Of a stretch of 64,000 nucleotides of DNA, positions 25,857 through 34,880 are shown in pieces. Numbering within the stretch: position 1 is the first letter of the stretch; each line of letters opens with the position of its first letter. A program made the position numbers and the translations under genes. The stretch is from Planctomycetota bacterium. GTDB taxonomy: Bacteria > Planctomycetota > Phycisphaerae > Phycisphaerales > SM1A02. The notes below the pieces were generated by a model that saw nothing but the letters and a program-made list of their open reading frames with translations, did not search any database and was not told the origin of the DNA. The stretch spans positions 186,001 to 250,000 of the forward strand of contig JACZRS010000003.1 of assembly GCA_022574595.1 (NCBI GenBank), in the 5' to 3' direction.

Positions 25857-27509
25857 TTACTCATATCTAAGTGCACGAACAGGATCTATATCTGCTGCCT
25901 TAGCCGCGGGCAGAAACGCACCAATCAGTGAAAACACTACTGCGCCAACCATTGTGATGATCGCAGTTACTTTATCCATTTGGTTTGGAATGTACGTAAA
26001 GTAGTAAACCGTTGGATCCCAAATTACCACGCCACCACTCTCTTTTAGAACTATGATTCCAACGCCTGCCCCGATTAGTGTTATAGCAATGAGTGCGCCC
26101 AGCGCGATGGGCAGCAAGTCTCCTTTGCGCCCATGATATGCACTTATAGCAATTACAATTGCTCCTATTACAAGAAAAATGATTGCCAGCCAAACAGGTG
26201 GATCGCCTAAGGCACCATGTATTATGTTTATGTTGTGTACCACAAGGTAGGCAATACCAACCCCAACAACTGCGCCTGCGATACCTATTATTAATCCGTA
26301 GCGCAGGAATATCCAGGAGATACCCATGCGTGAAGCACCGATTGACCTCAATATGCCTATGTCGCGGGTTTTTTCATATACGATGGCCCAGAAGATTGCC
26401 AGCACGAGTCCTGCGCATACTAAATACACCAAAGAAAAGAGTGTGCGCATTAGTTCGCGTTCTTTTTCAATTGGGCCAATAAACGCTGCTTGCTGCTCCT
26501 CCCAGGTACTAATGGATATGCTCAGTTCGTGTGGTGGCATTTTTATAATGGCAGTATCATCTGCATTAATCTCTTGTTCAAAAGCCTCATAAACTTCTTG
26601 CACTCTACTTTTAAGCGTCTTGGGATCGATCCCGTCTGTAGCGCGCACCAGAATCATCGTCGCACGTCCAGGGTTTATACCAACAACCTTTGGAATACCA
26701 AATTCATCAAAATCGTTGGGATCCACTTCTTCAGCTTCATGCAGTTGCAAACGTTTTTGCGCAACCTCAAAGGGAATTATTACACGAGTGTCATCAATCA
26801 AAAACACCCCTGAGGAAAACTCATTAACTATACGAAACTTGACATTTTCTGGTTCTGGTATGACCGTCCCGCCACCTGTGGGCATGATTGTCAATGTGAC
26901 CTCAAATTGTGGCATCCACCAATAGCCATTGAGCGCTGGGAGAATCGAGCCATCTTTTTGGCGCTCATTACCCTGGGAAATGTGAAGCCCCAAGACAATT
27001 CCAGCTTTGTTCCCATTAAACTGTAAATTCAAACCGTTTTGCAACACTTCTTCCAGAATATCTGGCGTAATCTCGTGGCGAAAATCTGCTTCAGACATAT
27101 CCTCAGTTACTGGCTTCCAATAAAGACTCTCCGCGTAACCGGTAACTTTGGCGAAACTCTTAGCTTCAATCCCCCAGAACTGGACCGTTTCGGTATCTTT
27201 GCGCTCACCATCTGGATAAGGCATACGAAGCAGCCCCCAGCCATCAACAACCGGCGTGGCAGCTTCTGTTTCGGGTAGAGCTTTTATCCGCTCGATCAGT
27301 CTTTCATAGTGAGGTATGCCGTTGACTGGGTAGGCAACGATTACATCACCCATAAGCGATTTGCCTGATGAACGCACCATGTCCAGGAAGCCGGTCATAA
27401 TTGAAACGACAATGATGACTAATGCAACGCATAGTGCCACTGCACCGACCGCAACGATGGGTATTACGCGCGAGGTCAGGTAGCGATTAGTGAGCAGTGA
27501 GTGGTACAT
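25857..27509 (-). CDS. LolC/LolE-like ABC permease (FtsX family) with extra helices
   Basis: 550 residues. TM1 lies near 18-40 (IVAVGAVALCVALVIIVVSI) and is followed by a periplasmic MacB-PCD domain of about 320 residues. The FtsX core follows with EKTRDIGILRSIGASRMGIS, a LolC hallmark, and ends in AADIDPVRALRYE. Between TM3 and TM4 (about residues 434-497) there are two extra hydrophobic segments (WLAIIFLVIGAIVIAISAYH and LPIALGALIAITLIGAGVG) before VYYFTYIP. Ordinary LolC has only a short loop there. The ATPase partner lies 7 bases downstream and also carries extra helices. Only one permease gene is present, so a homodimer is likely. Confidence 0.87.
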   Translation of the reverse strand: MYHSLLTNRYLTSRVIPIVAVGAVALCVALVIIVVSIMTGFLDMVRSSGKSLMGDVIVAYPVNGIPHYERLIERIKALPETEAATPVVDGWGLLRMPYPDGERKDTETVQFWGIEAKSFAKVTGYAESLYWKPVTEDMSEADFRHEITPDILEEVLQNGLNLQFNGNKAGIVLGLHISQGNERQKDGSILPALNGYWWMPQFEVTLTIMPTGGGTVIPEPENVKFRIVNEFSSGVFLIDDTRVIIPFEVAQKRLQLHEAEEVDPNDFDEFGIPKVVGINPGRATMILVRATDGIDPKTLKSRVQEVYEAFEQEINADDTAIIKMPPHELSISISTWEEQQAAFIGPIEKERELMRTLFSLVYLVCAGLVLAIFWAIVYEKTRDIGILRSIGASRMGISWIFLRYGLIIGIAGAVVGVGIAYLVVHNINIIHGALGDPPVWLAIIFLVIGAIVIAISAYHGRKGDLLPIALGALIAITLIGAGVGIIVLKESGGVVIWDPTVYYFTYIPNQMDKVTAIITMVGAVVFSLIGAFLPAAKAADIDPVRALRYE

Positions 27510-27520
27510 GGGTTAGGAAG

Positions 27521-27651
27521 GCATCAAGGCATCAAGGCATCAAGTTTAGCCGTAGGGCTTGACCCTACGTGGTATGGAAGAAGGCACTAGGCACTAGTTA
27601 AGAAAAAAAAGACCGTTTAGCCGCGACCCGACAGGGGAGCGTTTGAATAAG
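27521..27651 (+). repeat. Cluster of dispersed repeats
   Basis: GGCATCAA is repeated three times (27521-27543), then a GTTTAGCC-type hairpin (27544-27570, CGTAGGG/CCCTACG), GGCACTAGGCACTAG (27582-27598), and GTTTAGCCGCGACCCG followed by GGGGAGCG (27615-27642). The first hairpin set recurs at 20239 and 30815, and the last element recurs at 61468. The cluster fills the gap upstream of the permease gene; I see no gene in it. Confidence 0.75.
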
Positions 27652-27712
27652 GTAATTGCAGCACATAAACCAACAGATTAGCAGCGATTGGTTGTTGATA
27701 CAAATGTACGTT

Positions 27713-28393
27713 TTATTCAATCAAGCGACCAAATCGTTTAATTAGTTCGATCGGCGCTCCAATACTCGCTACAACAACCTTGCCCAGATAATCCTCTGCG
27801 CCTTGCGCTATCATCCCAGGTTTGCGAGCGACAAAAGTCACGGTGCACTCCGCTTTGACCGCAAGACCGAGAGGTTTACCCGTATCACAATCCAGGCCCG
27901 ATGGTAAATCAACCGCTAGAACCGGCGTTTTCTGCTTATTGATCCAATTAATAACATCGCTGGCCAGACCAGCCACCGGGCGATCCAATCCCGTGCCAAA
28001 GATTGCATCAACGATCAAATCATTGCTTGTGTGAGAATCAATATCCTCAAAGGTGATTTCGGGTATTTTCATATTTAGGCAGATATTGCGATTAGTCGCA
28101 GCATCAGTATTTTCGCGCACCTGGCCAAGTTGTACGAATGTAACTTTTACACCCGCGTTATGTAGATGTCTGCCTAGTGCGTAGCCATCTCCGCCGTTAT
28201 TTCCCGAACCGCAAATGATCAACACCTTAGCGGGCGAAGCTTGGGCATCTTCGAGCATGAGTAGTGCCTGATCCGCCAAGCCGCGCGCAGCGTTTTCCAT
28301 AAGCACTATGGCTGGGATCTTGTACTCATTAATCGCAGCCGCATCCACAGCCCGCACAGATTGACGATCAAGGATGTATTGTGGTGGAGGCAT
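27713..28393 (-). CDS. nnrE: NAD(P)H-hydrate epimerase
   Basis: 226 residues, matching the YjeF-N domain alone. Key blocks are IPAIVLMENAARGLADQALL, then LIICGSGNNGGDGYALGRHL (the diagnostic GxGNNGGDG), VDAIFGTGLDRPVAG, VLAVDLPSGLDCDTGKPLG, and a C-terminal VTFVARKPG. The enzyme epimerises damaged R-NAD(P)H hydrate so that the S-form dehydratase can repair it. The C-terminal dehydratase domain of the fused NnrE-NnrD type is absent, so nnrD must be encoded elsewhere. It is divergent from surE. Confidence 0.92.
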   Translation of the reverse strand: MPPPQYILDRQSVRAVDAAAINEYKIPAIVLMENAARGLADQALLMLEDAQASPAKVLIICGSGNNGGDGYALGRHLHNAGVKVTFVQLGQVRENTDAATNRNICLNMKIPEITFEDIDSHTSNDLIVDAIFGTGLDRPVAGLASDVINWINKQKTPVLAVDLPSGLDCDTGKPLGLAVKAECTVTFVARKPGMIAQGAEDYLGKVVVASIGAPIELIKRFGRLIE

Positions 28394-28437
28394 TTGAAAT
28401 AGTTTAATGGAGATTGATGCTTTTGGTTGTACGAAGA

Positions 28438-28463
28438 AGCCCCGGGTGTGTTCACCCGGGGCT
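28438..28463 (-). repeat. TTAGC-type hairpin repeat upstream of surE
   Basis: AGCCCCGGGTG pairs with CACCCGGGGCT around TGTT, a perfect 11-bp stem. Read on the minus strand it opens TTAGCCCCGGG, as at 17505. It ends about 30 bases before the surE start, so it would lie in the 5' leader. Confidence 0.7.
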
Positions 28464-28492
28464 AAATGGACGGAATCGAGTACACTTGTTCT

Positions 28493-29284
28493 ATGCAGAT
28501 TTTGCTTACTAATGATGATGGGATCTATTCGCAGGGGATATGTTCGCTATTCGATGCACTTGAAGGGCTTGGTGAGATTCATCCGGTAGCGCCACTTACG
28601 GTGCAGTCCGCTACAAGTCATGGCATTACGTTTGGAGAACCATTGATGACCGAAGATGTGATCGTGAATGATCGCATGAAAGGAGTAGCAGTAGATGGCC
28701 GACCTGCGGATTGTGTAAAACTAGCGCTTCGATCAATTTGGCCTGAGCGTTTTGGAGCAGGCAAAATGCCGGATCTAACCATTAGCGGAATGAATGTTGG
28801 TGCTAATGTCGGGATCAACATTCTTTATTCCGGGACGGTCGGGGCGGCGATGGAGTCAGCTTTCCTAGGCGTACCAGCAATTGCGGTTTCACTTCATATT
28901 GGTGATCGCTCCAAGACACATTTTAAGAGAGCAGCTGAGATTGCACGGCAAGTAATTGACCGCGTTCTCGAACACGAATTAGAACCGCATGGTGTAATTA
29001 ACATAAATATCCCGTACACATATAGTGCCGATGCACCTATGCCTCCGATACGTGTCGTGGAAATGAACTCAGCGCCGGGTACTGAGAAGTATGAACGAAG
29101 ATTAAGTCCCGCCGGGCAGGAGTATTATTGGGTTACAACCGATGGCATGGCGTTTACGCATACTGCTCCGGATACTGATGTAGAAGCTTTGCTGGAGCGT
29201 TGTGTGACGGTTACGCCTCTTAGTTATGTTTTAACGGATCACGCAAGGTTGCAGACATGGACAGAGCGGTTGGGTGGGGATTAG
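28493..29284 (+). CDS. surE: 5'-nucleotidase SurE
   Basis: 263 residues from the ATG at 28493. This start puts the SurE hallmark MQILLTNDDGIYSQG at the N terminus, where family proteins begin; the in-frame ATG at 28466 would add 9 residues directly behind a hairpin. The metal-binding Asp pair is in TNDDG. Other blocks are VDGRPADCVKLAL, LTISGMNVGANVGINILYSG and GTVGAAMESAFLGVPAIAVS. SurE dephosphorylates nucleoside monophosphates and short polyphosphates in the cytoplasm with a divalent metal. It stands alone here, divergent from nnrE. Confidence 0.94.
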   Translation: MQILLTNDDGIYSQGICSLFDALEGLGEIHPVAPLTVQSATSHGITFGEPLMTEDVIVNDRMKGVAVDGRPADCVKLALRSIWPERFGAGKMPDLTISGMNVGANVGINILYSGTVGAAMESAFLGVPAIAVSLHIGDRSKTHFKRAAEIARQVIDRVLEHELEPHGVININIPYTYSADAPMPPIRVVEMNSAPGTEKYERRLSPAGQEYYWVTTDGMAFTHTAPDTDVEALLERCVTVTPLSYVLTDHARLQTWTERLGGD

Positions 29285-29310
29285 GGGTGAGAGTTTTCGT
29301 ACTTCTAACC

Positions 29311-29330
29311 CCACGGATTGCTATCCGTGG
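29311..29330. repeat. Hairpin repeat, GGATTGCTATCC type (copy 2)
   Basis: CCACGGAT (29311-29318) pairs with ATCCGTGG (29323-29330), 4-base loop. Compared with 20177, the stem bases differ on both sides so that pairing is kept. It lies between convergent surE and the TonB-like gene. Confidence 0.65.
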
Positions 29331-29339
29331 GCGTCGGTG

Positions 29340-30350
29340 TTACTTCTTATCACTGACTAGCAATATGCGTATTTGAATTGTTACGGTTTCGTTATCGCCA
29401 AGCGCTTCGAGGCGTTTACCCTTGGCGCGCCATGCGTAGAGACTATTTAAAATTGCATTATCTATGTTCTTATTGCCGGTTCGCTCGATAAGTTGGGCGC
29501 TCTTTGGTATACCATTACTTGGGAAACTGATTTCAATCAAGGGATTGCGTGGCCGAGCGCTCATTAACTCAAGCAAAGTAAATTCAGGGCGGCGCGGTTT
29601 CAACTCTAACCCATGACTTGATATGGGCTTGCCTAGTTTTATCTTATCAAACGGCACATCAATAGTCGAAGTTGCATCAGATTCCATATCCGATGGATCA
29701 CCTTCATCGGGAGGATTCTCCGTAGGTTTGCCCGGCCGGCCCGTTTCTACTGCCTTGGCCTCAACAGCTTGCACAGCTGTTTCGTCAGGTTCAGTTGTAG
29801 GCTTTGACTTTGCGGTTTCTGCTACGTTTTCAAGCCACTCCCTTATCTTCTCGATAGCGCTTCGCAGTCCCAGCTCGGTTACTTGGGGGACATCAGGATT
29901 CATGCCTGGCTTTGCCTTGGGAGGAGTAGGCATAATTTCAAAGCGTTCAAGCAGAGCGGCCAATTCATTTTTTATGATTTCGAATTGTTCAGTGGTTATT
30001 GCCTTAATCAGCTTAGCCGATTCAGCAGAAGGAGTTTGCGTTGTGCCCGATTGGTCAATTGCTTTAGCTGCTTGCTCTACTTCAGATAATGCTGCAAGGT
30101 GCTCTTCATATTCTTTGTAGCCGATCCAGGTGAATGATGATGGTCTGTCTTGATCAATACCCAATTGAAGTTTTTGCTCTTCCTCGATCAGCTGAAAGTC
30201 ATCGGCTGTGATTATAGTTTTAAGCTCCGCCGGCTTAGCAGCATTAGTTGTCATGATCGACACCAGCAAAGGCAAAATCACTGCAAGGTGTGCGAATATG
30301 GAAGCGCACAAGCCGGCAAGCAGCGGCAATATTGAGCGGCGATTACTCAC
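29340..30350 (-). CDS. TonB-like energy-transducer protein
   Basis: 336 residues. One N-terminal transmembrane segment (LLAGLCASIFAHLAVILPLL) is followed by a long Glu/Lys/Pro-rich periplasmic linker. The C-terminal segment fits the TonB-C pattern: ISFPSNGIPKSAQLIERTG, then NIDNAILNSLYAWRAKG. TonB proteins carry proton-motive-force energy from an ExbB/ExbD motor to the outer membrane. The ExbD-like gene lies 23 bases upstream on the same strand, which supports the call. The His in the membrane helix (FAHLAV) matches the Ser-x3-His type residue seen in TonB. ExbB is not in the window. Confidence 0.72.
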   Translation of the reverse strand: MSNRRSILPLLAGLCASIFAHLAVILPLLVSIMTTNAAKPAELKTIITADDFQLIEEEQKLQLGIDQDRPSSFTWIGYKEYEEHLAALSEVEQAAKAIDQSGTTQTPSAESAKLIKAITTEQFEIIKNELAALLERFEIMPTPPKAKPGMNPDVPQVTELGLRSAIEKIREWLENVAETAKSKPTTEPDETAVQAVEAKAVETGRPGKPTENPPDEGDPSDMESDATSTIDVPFDKIKLGKPISSHGLELKPRRPEFTLLELMSARPRNPLIEISFPSNGIPKSAQLIERTGNKNIDNAILNSLYAWRAKGKRLEALGDNETVTIQIRILLVSDKK

Positions 30351-30373
30351 ATAAGCATTGTAGGCTCATTCAG

Positions 30374-30787
30374 CTAGGGCGAGGGTTTACCAACTAGCTT
30401 TATATCCAGCCCCGCCAGCGAAAGCTTGTCATAAAGCTCTAAGAACGTAGGCAAACGATCGGTTGTGCCGTATTCCTCCGCTGCGAGGTAGATTACTGTC
30501 GAGGGATCATCCTTTTTAAATTCCATTAAACGCAGGATAATCTGATCCATCTCGACTGATTCGCGATTGATAAAGAGGCTGCCACTATGGTCGATGCTGA
30601 CGGTTACGGCTGGGGGAATTTTAGCAGGCGAACCAGATTCAAATTCTTTAAGCTGCATGGGAACTATTTCAGCGCGAACCATTAACACCATGGCATATAT
30701 AAAGAATGTCAGCAGCAAAAAAACTACATCAATAAGGGGCATGATCTCGATGCGCGATTCATGTTGTGGTCGGCGAAGAGTTAGCAT
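30374..30787 (-). CDS. ExbD/TolR-type biopolymer transport protein
   Basis: 137 residues. The single transmembrane helix follows ESRIEIMPLIDVVFLLLTFF, with the proton-path Asp of ExbD/TolR in the LIDVVF motif. The rest is a periplasmic domain (AVTVSIDHSGSLFINRESVE, then VIYLAAEEYGT), typical of ExbD-C. It forms an operon with the TonB-like gene. An ExbB/TolQ partner is not encoded within the window on either side. Confidence 0.87.
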   Translation of the reverse strand: MLTLRRPQHESRIEIMPLIDVVFLLLTFFIYAMVLMVRAEIVPMQLKEFESGSPAKIPPAVTVSIDHSGSLFINRESVEMDQIILRLMEFKKDDPSTVIYLAAEEYGTTDRLPTFLELYDKLSLAGLDIKLVGKPSP

Positions 30788-30797
30788 GAGTAGAGGA

Positions 30798-30880
30798 AGG
30801 CATCAAGGCATTAGGTTTAGCCGTAGGGCTTGACCCTACGTGGTTGTGGAGAATGTACTTAGCACTAGGCACTAGGGGGA
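30798..30880 (+). repeat. Cluster of dispersed repeats (copy of 27521 type)
   Basis: GGCATCAAGGCATTAG leads into a GTTTAGCC-type hairpin (30815-30841, CGTAGGG/CCCTACG) and then, at about 30864-30875, CACTAGGCACTAG. The order is the same as at 27521-27598. It lies upstream of the exbD-like gene and behind the STAS gene. Confidence 0.7.
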
Positions 30881-30913
30881 AAGAGGTCAGGGAAATAGGG
30901 GATTAAGGGGGAT

Positions 30914-31255
30914 TCATGCATTTATTTGTAATGAGGCAAGGGAAGTACTTACATCGTCTGTGAAATTAAAGAGTTTATCTAAACCAGTTACAAGGAATAC
31001 AGACCAAACACTATCGTTTACACTACAAAGGCGCATACGGTGTTTGCTTGCAGCAAGCATTTTTCGCAATCTAAGCAATTGCGCGATATTCGATGAGTTT
31101 AGATACGTAACTGATTTAAGGTCGATGACGACATCTTTAATTGCATCTTCAGAATCTTCAAAGCGTTTTAGCAAACCATCAAATTCTTCTGAAAACAGAG
31201 GTTCATCGCTAAGTTCCGCAATGAGAATTGTGTCCGACCATTCCTGAATTGCCAT
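30914..31255 (-). CDS. STAS-domain anti-sigma factor antagonist-like protein
   Basis: 113 residues, one STAS domain. DVVIDLKSVTYLNSSNIAQL holds the region where SpoIIAA-type proteins have the phosphorylated Ser in a D-S-S-G-like turn; here it reads NSSN. It continues with LLRLRKMLAASKHRMRLCSV and LVTGLDKLFNFTDD, both typical. Such proteins bind kinase/anti-sigma partners in partner-switching. No such partner is adjacent. It lies 20 bases downstream of gyrA on the same strand. Confidence 0.85.
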   Translation of the reverse strand: MAIQEWSDTILIAELSDEPLFSEEFDGLLKRFEDSEDAIKDVVIDLKSVTYLNSSNIAQLLRLRKMLAASKHRMRLCSVNDSVWSVFLVTGLDKLFNFTDDVSTSLASLQINA

Positions 31256-31275
31256 GGTATTGCCTCTTGCTGCGC

Positions 31276-33897
31276 TTAGTTATTCGATTGCTCTGCTTGA
31301 GAGTCGATATCTTCTTCGGTTTCAGCAACACGAGCTGCAGCGATTAAGCGATCACCCGCTTTTAGGTTTACAAGTTTAACGCCTTTAGTGTTTCTACCGA
31401 TGCGCGATATGGAAGATACCGGCACTCTAACTATCATTCCATTTTTGGAGATGAACATTATGCTGTCGTTATCATTGACGCAAAGAATGGTTACAACTTT
31501 GCCGTTGCGCTGTGTTGTACGAATATCAATTCGTCCCCTGCCGCCTCGACTTTGCGCTTTAGTGGTTCCATCATCCGCTTGCTTTAGATATTCTTTTAGT
31601 GCAGTTCTTTTGCCAAAACCATTTTGTGTGACCGTAAGTAAATCTTCGCCATCGGTTGCCAGCACAACCCCAACTACTTCATCATCACCTTTAAGATTAA
31701 TGCCTCTAACACCCGCAGCATTTCGTCCCATTACACGGATGTCGTTTTCATCAAAACGAATAGCCATGCCGTTAGCAGTACCAAGCAGTATGTGGCTTTC
31801 ACCTGTTGTGTGTATTACCCCTACTAAATGATCGCCTTCATTTAGATTAATTGCGATGATTCCAGCCTTATGTACATTGCGATAATCTTTTAGTGCTGTT
31901 CGCTTAGCTCTTCCCTGAGCGGTACAAAACAGCAGGAAATCTTCGCCGCGTTCAAAATCTTCGATCGTTAAGAACGCCACGGCCCGCTCATCCGGCCTAA
32001 GCGATAACAGGTTAACGATGGCACGCCCTTTAGCGGTACGCGACATCTCCGGCATCTGAAAGACCTTCATTCTGAAAACGCGACCAGCATCTGTAAAGCA
32101 CAATAAATCATCATGCGATGAGGCAACGAAAAGATGCTCTATGAAATCGCCTTCGCGCGCTGCGGTGCCTTTTACTCCACGCCCTCCACGATGTTGCTGG
32201 CGATAGGTATCAAGCGGCAATCGCTTGGTGTAGCCGTTATGGGAAATTGTGATAACCACTTCATGCTCGGGGATAAGTTCTGCAAGCTCAAAATCTTCCG
32301 CTTCGGATCGTTCGATTTTGGTTTTTCGCGGATCGCCATACTTCTCACGAATTTCAATGGTGTCTTGTTGGATAATTTCGGTAATGAGTTTTTCATCCGC
32401 AAGTATGCGTTCGTACCCGCCGATTTCCTCCAGCAATTTTTTGTATTCGCCTGTGAGCTTTTCTATTTCCAAGCCAACCAGTTGTATCAAGCGTAACGCC
32501 CCGATTGCATCTGCCTGAACTCGCGTTAGCTGCACGCCATCGCCTTGGTTGGAAAGTTCTATAAGCGATTTAGGAACTTGCGGTGCGTAAACGTGGTCGG
32601 TTGGGATCTTAAAATGCCTGGCCATCAACTGTTCGATCGCATCTTCCCTGGTCTTGCTAGCTCGAATTAGTGCAATGACCTGGTCAATATCACAAACCGC
32701 ATAAATAAGGCCTTCGAGGCGATGTGCGTGTTTTTGAGCTTCACGCAGAAGGTAATCGGTACGCCTGCGGATAACTTCACGACGATGCACAATGAAGCAA
32801 TCCAGCAATTGCTTAATACCCATTGTGCGTGGTTGGCGATTGGTGAGCGCGATATTGATAATCGACACCACCGATTGCAGTGGTGTGAATTGATATAGCT
32901 GCCTTTCGACAACGCCTGGATCAGCACCTTTTTTCAGATAAACCACAATACGAGTGCGAAAGTTCTTGCCTGAATAGTTCTTTACATCTGAAATATCGGG
33001 GATGCGGCCGTTCTTGGCTGAATCAACAATACGTTCGATTAAGTTATTTTGTACAACCTGGTAGGGGATTTCATCAATAACCAGAGTGGTTCGCGAGCCG
33101 ATTTTCTCTTCATGCACTACTCCGCGCACTGTTATTTTGCCTCGGCCAGTTGCGTAAGCTGTGATGATTCCCGCCCGGCCCTGGATTATTCCTCCGGTTG
33201 GAAAGTCGGGGCCTGGAATAATTTCCATTAAGTTTTCCAGCAGAATATCAGGGTCTTCAAGTGTTGCTAGAATTCCGTTGCAAATTTCAATTAGATTGTG
33301 TGGCGGCATCGAGCAAGCCATGCCCACGGCAATGCCGTTGGAGCCGTTGACTAGAAGGTTGGGAAACTTGCCAGGCAGAACCGTGGGTTCGTTTCGCGTT
33401 TCATCGTAGTTTGGCTTGTAATCAACGGTGTCGAGATTCAGATCCGCAAGCATTTCTACCGCAACCGCGGTCATGCGCGCTTCGGTATAACGCATGGCAG
33501 CAGGTGGGTCGCCATCAATCGAGCCGAAATTGCCCTGCTTATCAATAAGCATGTGGCGCATCTTCCAGTCTTGGCCCATATTGACCAAGGTTGGATAAAT
33601 CACCGATTCGCCGTGCGGGTGGTAGTTGCCTGATGTGTCGCCTGCGATTTTGGCGCATTTTCTATGCTTGGCGCGCGGTGCCAGATTCAGATCGTTCATG
33701 GCTACTAAGATTCGTCTTTGCGAGGGCTTTAAGCCGTCTCGCACATCAGGCAGCGCCCGGTCCATTATTGTGGATAATGCGTATGTTAAATAGCTATCGT
33801 GCAGCTCGCGTTCGATCGGTTGATCTACGATTGTTCCTGCTGCAGCCGCTGCGGATGAATTATTTTCGGGCGAGTCTGTGTTTGGGTCGTCTGCCAT
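31276..33897 (-). CDS. gyrA: DNA gyrase subunit A
   Basis: 873 residues. The catalytic Tyr is in [10 protein letters not shown], and the N-terminal winged-helix region shows [19 protein letters not shown] and [13 protein letters not shown]. The C-terminal domain has repeated six-blade elements (for example [20 protein letters not shown]). It includes a GyrA-box-like [11 protein letters not shown], which favours gyrase over topoisomerase IV. The subunit breaks and rejoins DNA and introduces negative supercoils with GyrB. gyrB is not adjacent. The N-terminal tail is Asp/Ser/Ala-rich. It starts the minus-strand run with the STAS gene. Confidence 0.95.
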   Translation of the reverse strand: MADDPNTDSPENNSSAAAAAGTIVDQPIERELHDSYLTYALSTIMDRALPDVRDGLKPSQRRILVAMNDLNLAPRAKHRKCAKIAGDTSGNYHPHGESVIYPTLVNMGQDWKMRHMLIDKQGNFGSIDGDPPAAMRYTEARMTAVAVEMLADLNLDTVDYKPNYDETRNEPTVLPGKFPNLLVNGSNGIAVGMACSMPPHNLIEICNGILATLEDPDILLENLMEIIPGPDFPTGGIIQGRAGIITAYATGRGKITVRGVVHEEKIGSRTTLVIDEIPYQVVQNNLIERIVDSAKNGRIPDISDVKNYSGKNFRTRIVVYLKKGADPGVVERQLYQFTPLQSVVSIINIALTNRQPRTMGIKQLLDCFIVHRREVIRRRTDYLLREAQKHAHRLEGLIYAVCDIDQVIALIRASKTREDAIEQLMARHFKIPTDHVYAPQVPKSLIELSNQGDGVQLTRVQADAIGALRLIQLVGLEIEKLTGEYKKLLEEIGGYERILADEKLITEIIQQDTIEIREKYGDPRKTKIERSEAEDFELAELIPEHEVVITISHNGYTKRLPLDTYRQQHRGGRGVKGTAAREGDFIEHLFVASSHDDLLCFTDAGRVFRMKVFQMPEMSRTAKGRAIVNLLSLRPDERAVAFLTIEDFERGEDFLLFCTAQGRAKRTALKDYRNVHKAGIIAINLNEGDHLVGVIHTTGESHILLGTANGMAIRFDENDIRVMGRNAAGVRGINLKGDDEVVGVVLATDGEDLLTVTQNGFGKRTALKEYLKQADDGTTKAQSRGGRGRIDIRTTQRNGKVVTILCVNDNDSIMFISKNGMIVRVPVSSISRIGRNTKGVKLVNLKAGDRLIAAARVAETEEDIDSQAEQSNN

Positions 33898-33994
33898 AAT
33901 CTGGTGTTTTACTCTAAAGGCTTTTTACAAGAAAAGAATTGATGATTATAGCCGATTTTTGCTACTCTTGCAGGATGCTTAAAGACAATTAGAG

Positions 33995-34822
33995 CTAGTG
34001 ATTTTGGGTAATTGGGCGGGCCAGAACGAGGTATTCGACGTTGCCGTGGCCTTTTTTCTTGCGGGAGCTTTTGCCACCTTTAATGGGTGAGATTGTGCAG
34101 CCTAGAACCTCAGCTCCGTAGGATGGGAATTCGCTTAGAACTCTATTAAGAACTTGCTCAGCCCGTTCACTTGGCAAAGCCCCATCAACCAGCCAGTCAG
34201 CCTTTTCCTGTTTATTGGTTTCATAATGTGGTTTGATAAGGCTGATGATCCGCCCCGGTTTTGACGCATCACTTTTAAGCCATTCTAGCGCAGCAGGGAT
34301 CGCATGTTGCTGTCGAGTCCAACCAAGATCAATAGTAACAAGATCAACGCCTCTTATCTCTTCTCCTTTTATTCCCTCTCCCCTTGGGAGAGGGTTAGGG
34401 TGAGGGTCTTCTCTGACTCCCCTCTCCCCTTGGGAGAGGGGTTGGGGTCTCCGAAGGCGACTCGCCTGGGCGAGGTGAGGGTCTTTTCTTATCCCCTCTC
34501 CCTTTGGGAGAGGGCTAGGGTGAGGGTCTTCTCTTTTTTCTCTTTTATTTTTATCCCAAGGCAACACCACAAACAGCGCGTTCGTCCGCTCCATAACCAC
34601 CACACGATCATCACTTCGCAATTTATAATCAATCACGTTGTAGCCTGTATCTATCGCATAAACCTTCTCCGCTCCGTTCTGCAGCAGGCAATCAGTAAAC
34701 CCACCTGTGCTGCACCCGAAGTCCGCACAGACAAGACCGGCCACATCAACCTCAAACTCCTTAAGAGCATGAGCAAGTTTAAGCCCCCCGCGCGAAACAA
34801 ACTGTTGAGATTCTTTGGTCAC
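33995..34822 (-). CDS. TlyA-like FtsJ rRNA methyltransferase, no S4 domain, repeat-bearing insert
   Basis: 275 residues. It begins directly with the FtsJ part: FVSRGGLKLAHALKEFEVDV, then VCADFGCSTGGFTDCLLQNG (SAM-binding motif I), YAIDTGYNVIDYKLRSDDRV and VVVMERTNA. TlyA proteins normally carry an S4 RNA-binding domain of about 60 residues first; it is missing here and I see none upstream. Residues about 89-156 are an insert with three copies of a DPHPxPLPxGEG-type peptide, encoded by the DNA repeat at 34374-34530. The core resumes with VDLVTIDLGWTRQQHAIPAA and LIKPHYET. The enzyme would methylate ribose of rRNA. Confidence 0.8.
   Translation of the reverse strand: MTKESQQFVSRGGLKLAHALKEFEVDVAGLVCADFGCSTGGFTDCLLQNGAEKVYAIDTGYNVIDYKLRSDDRVVVMERTNALFVVLPWDKNKREKREDPHPSPLPKGEGIRKDPHLAQASRLRRPQPLSQGERGVREDPHPNPLPRGEGIKGEEIRGVDLVTIDLGWTRQQHAIPAALEWLKSDASKPGRIISLIKPHYETNKQEKADWLVDGALPSERAEQVLNRVLSEFPSYGAEVLGCTISPIKGGKSSRKKKGHGNVEYLVLARPITQNH
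34374..34530 (+). repeat. Three tandem CCCTCTCC(n)GGGAGAGGG repeats inside a gene
   Basis: Copies at about 34374-34410, 34419-34482 and 34493-34530, each with CCCTCTCCC, a CTTT/CTTGGGAGAGGG arm and a following GGGTGAGGGTCTT. The middle copy also holds a small CTCGCC/GGCGAG hairpin. Such repeats are usually intergenic. Here they are in frame within the TlyA-like gene on the opposite strand. Confidence 0.85.
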
Positions 34823-34880
34823 GCTGTATGTTATCCATTAAGACTAAAGGCTCAATCAGCGACACATTCGTGAAGCTCGC

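Noticed and set aside
34374-34530. CRISPR-like spacing of three repeats
   Set aside because: Only three copies, unequal spacing, no cas gene, and the repeats are translated within a gene.
34304-34873. 189-codon plus-strand frame with repeated RVRV/SPWER peptides
   Set aside because: It is the other strand of the GGGAGAGGG repeats inside the TlyA-like gene; the opposite strand has the conserved methyltransferase motifs.
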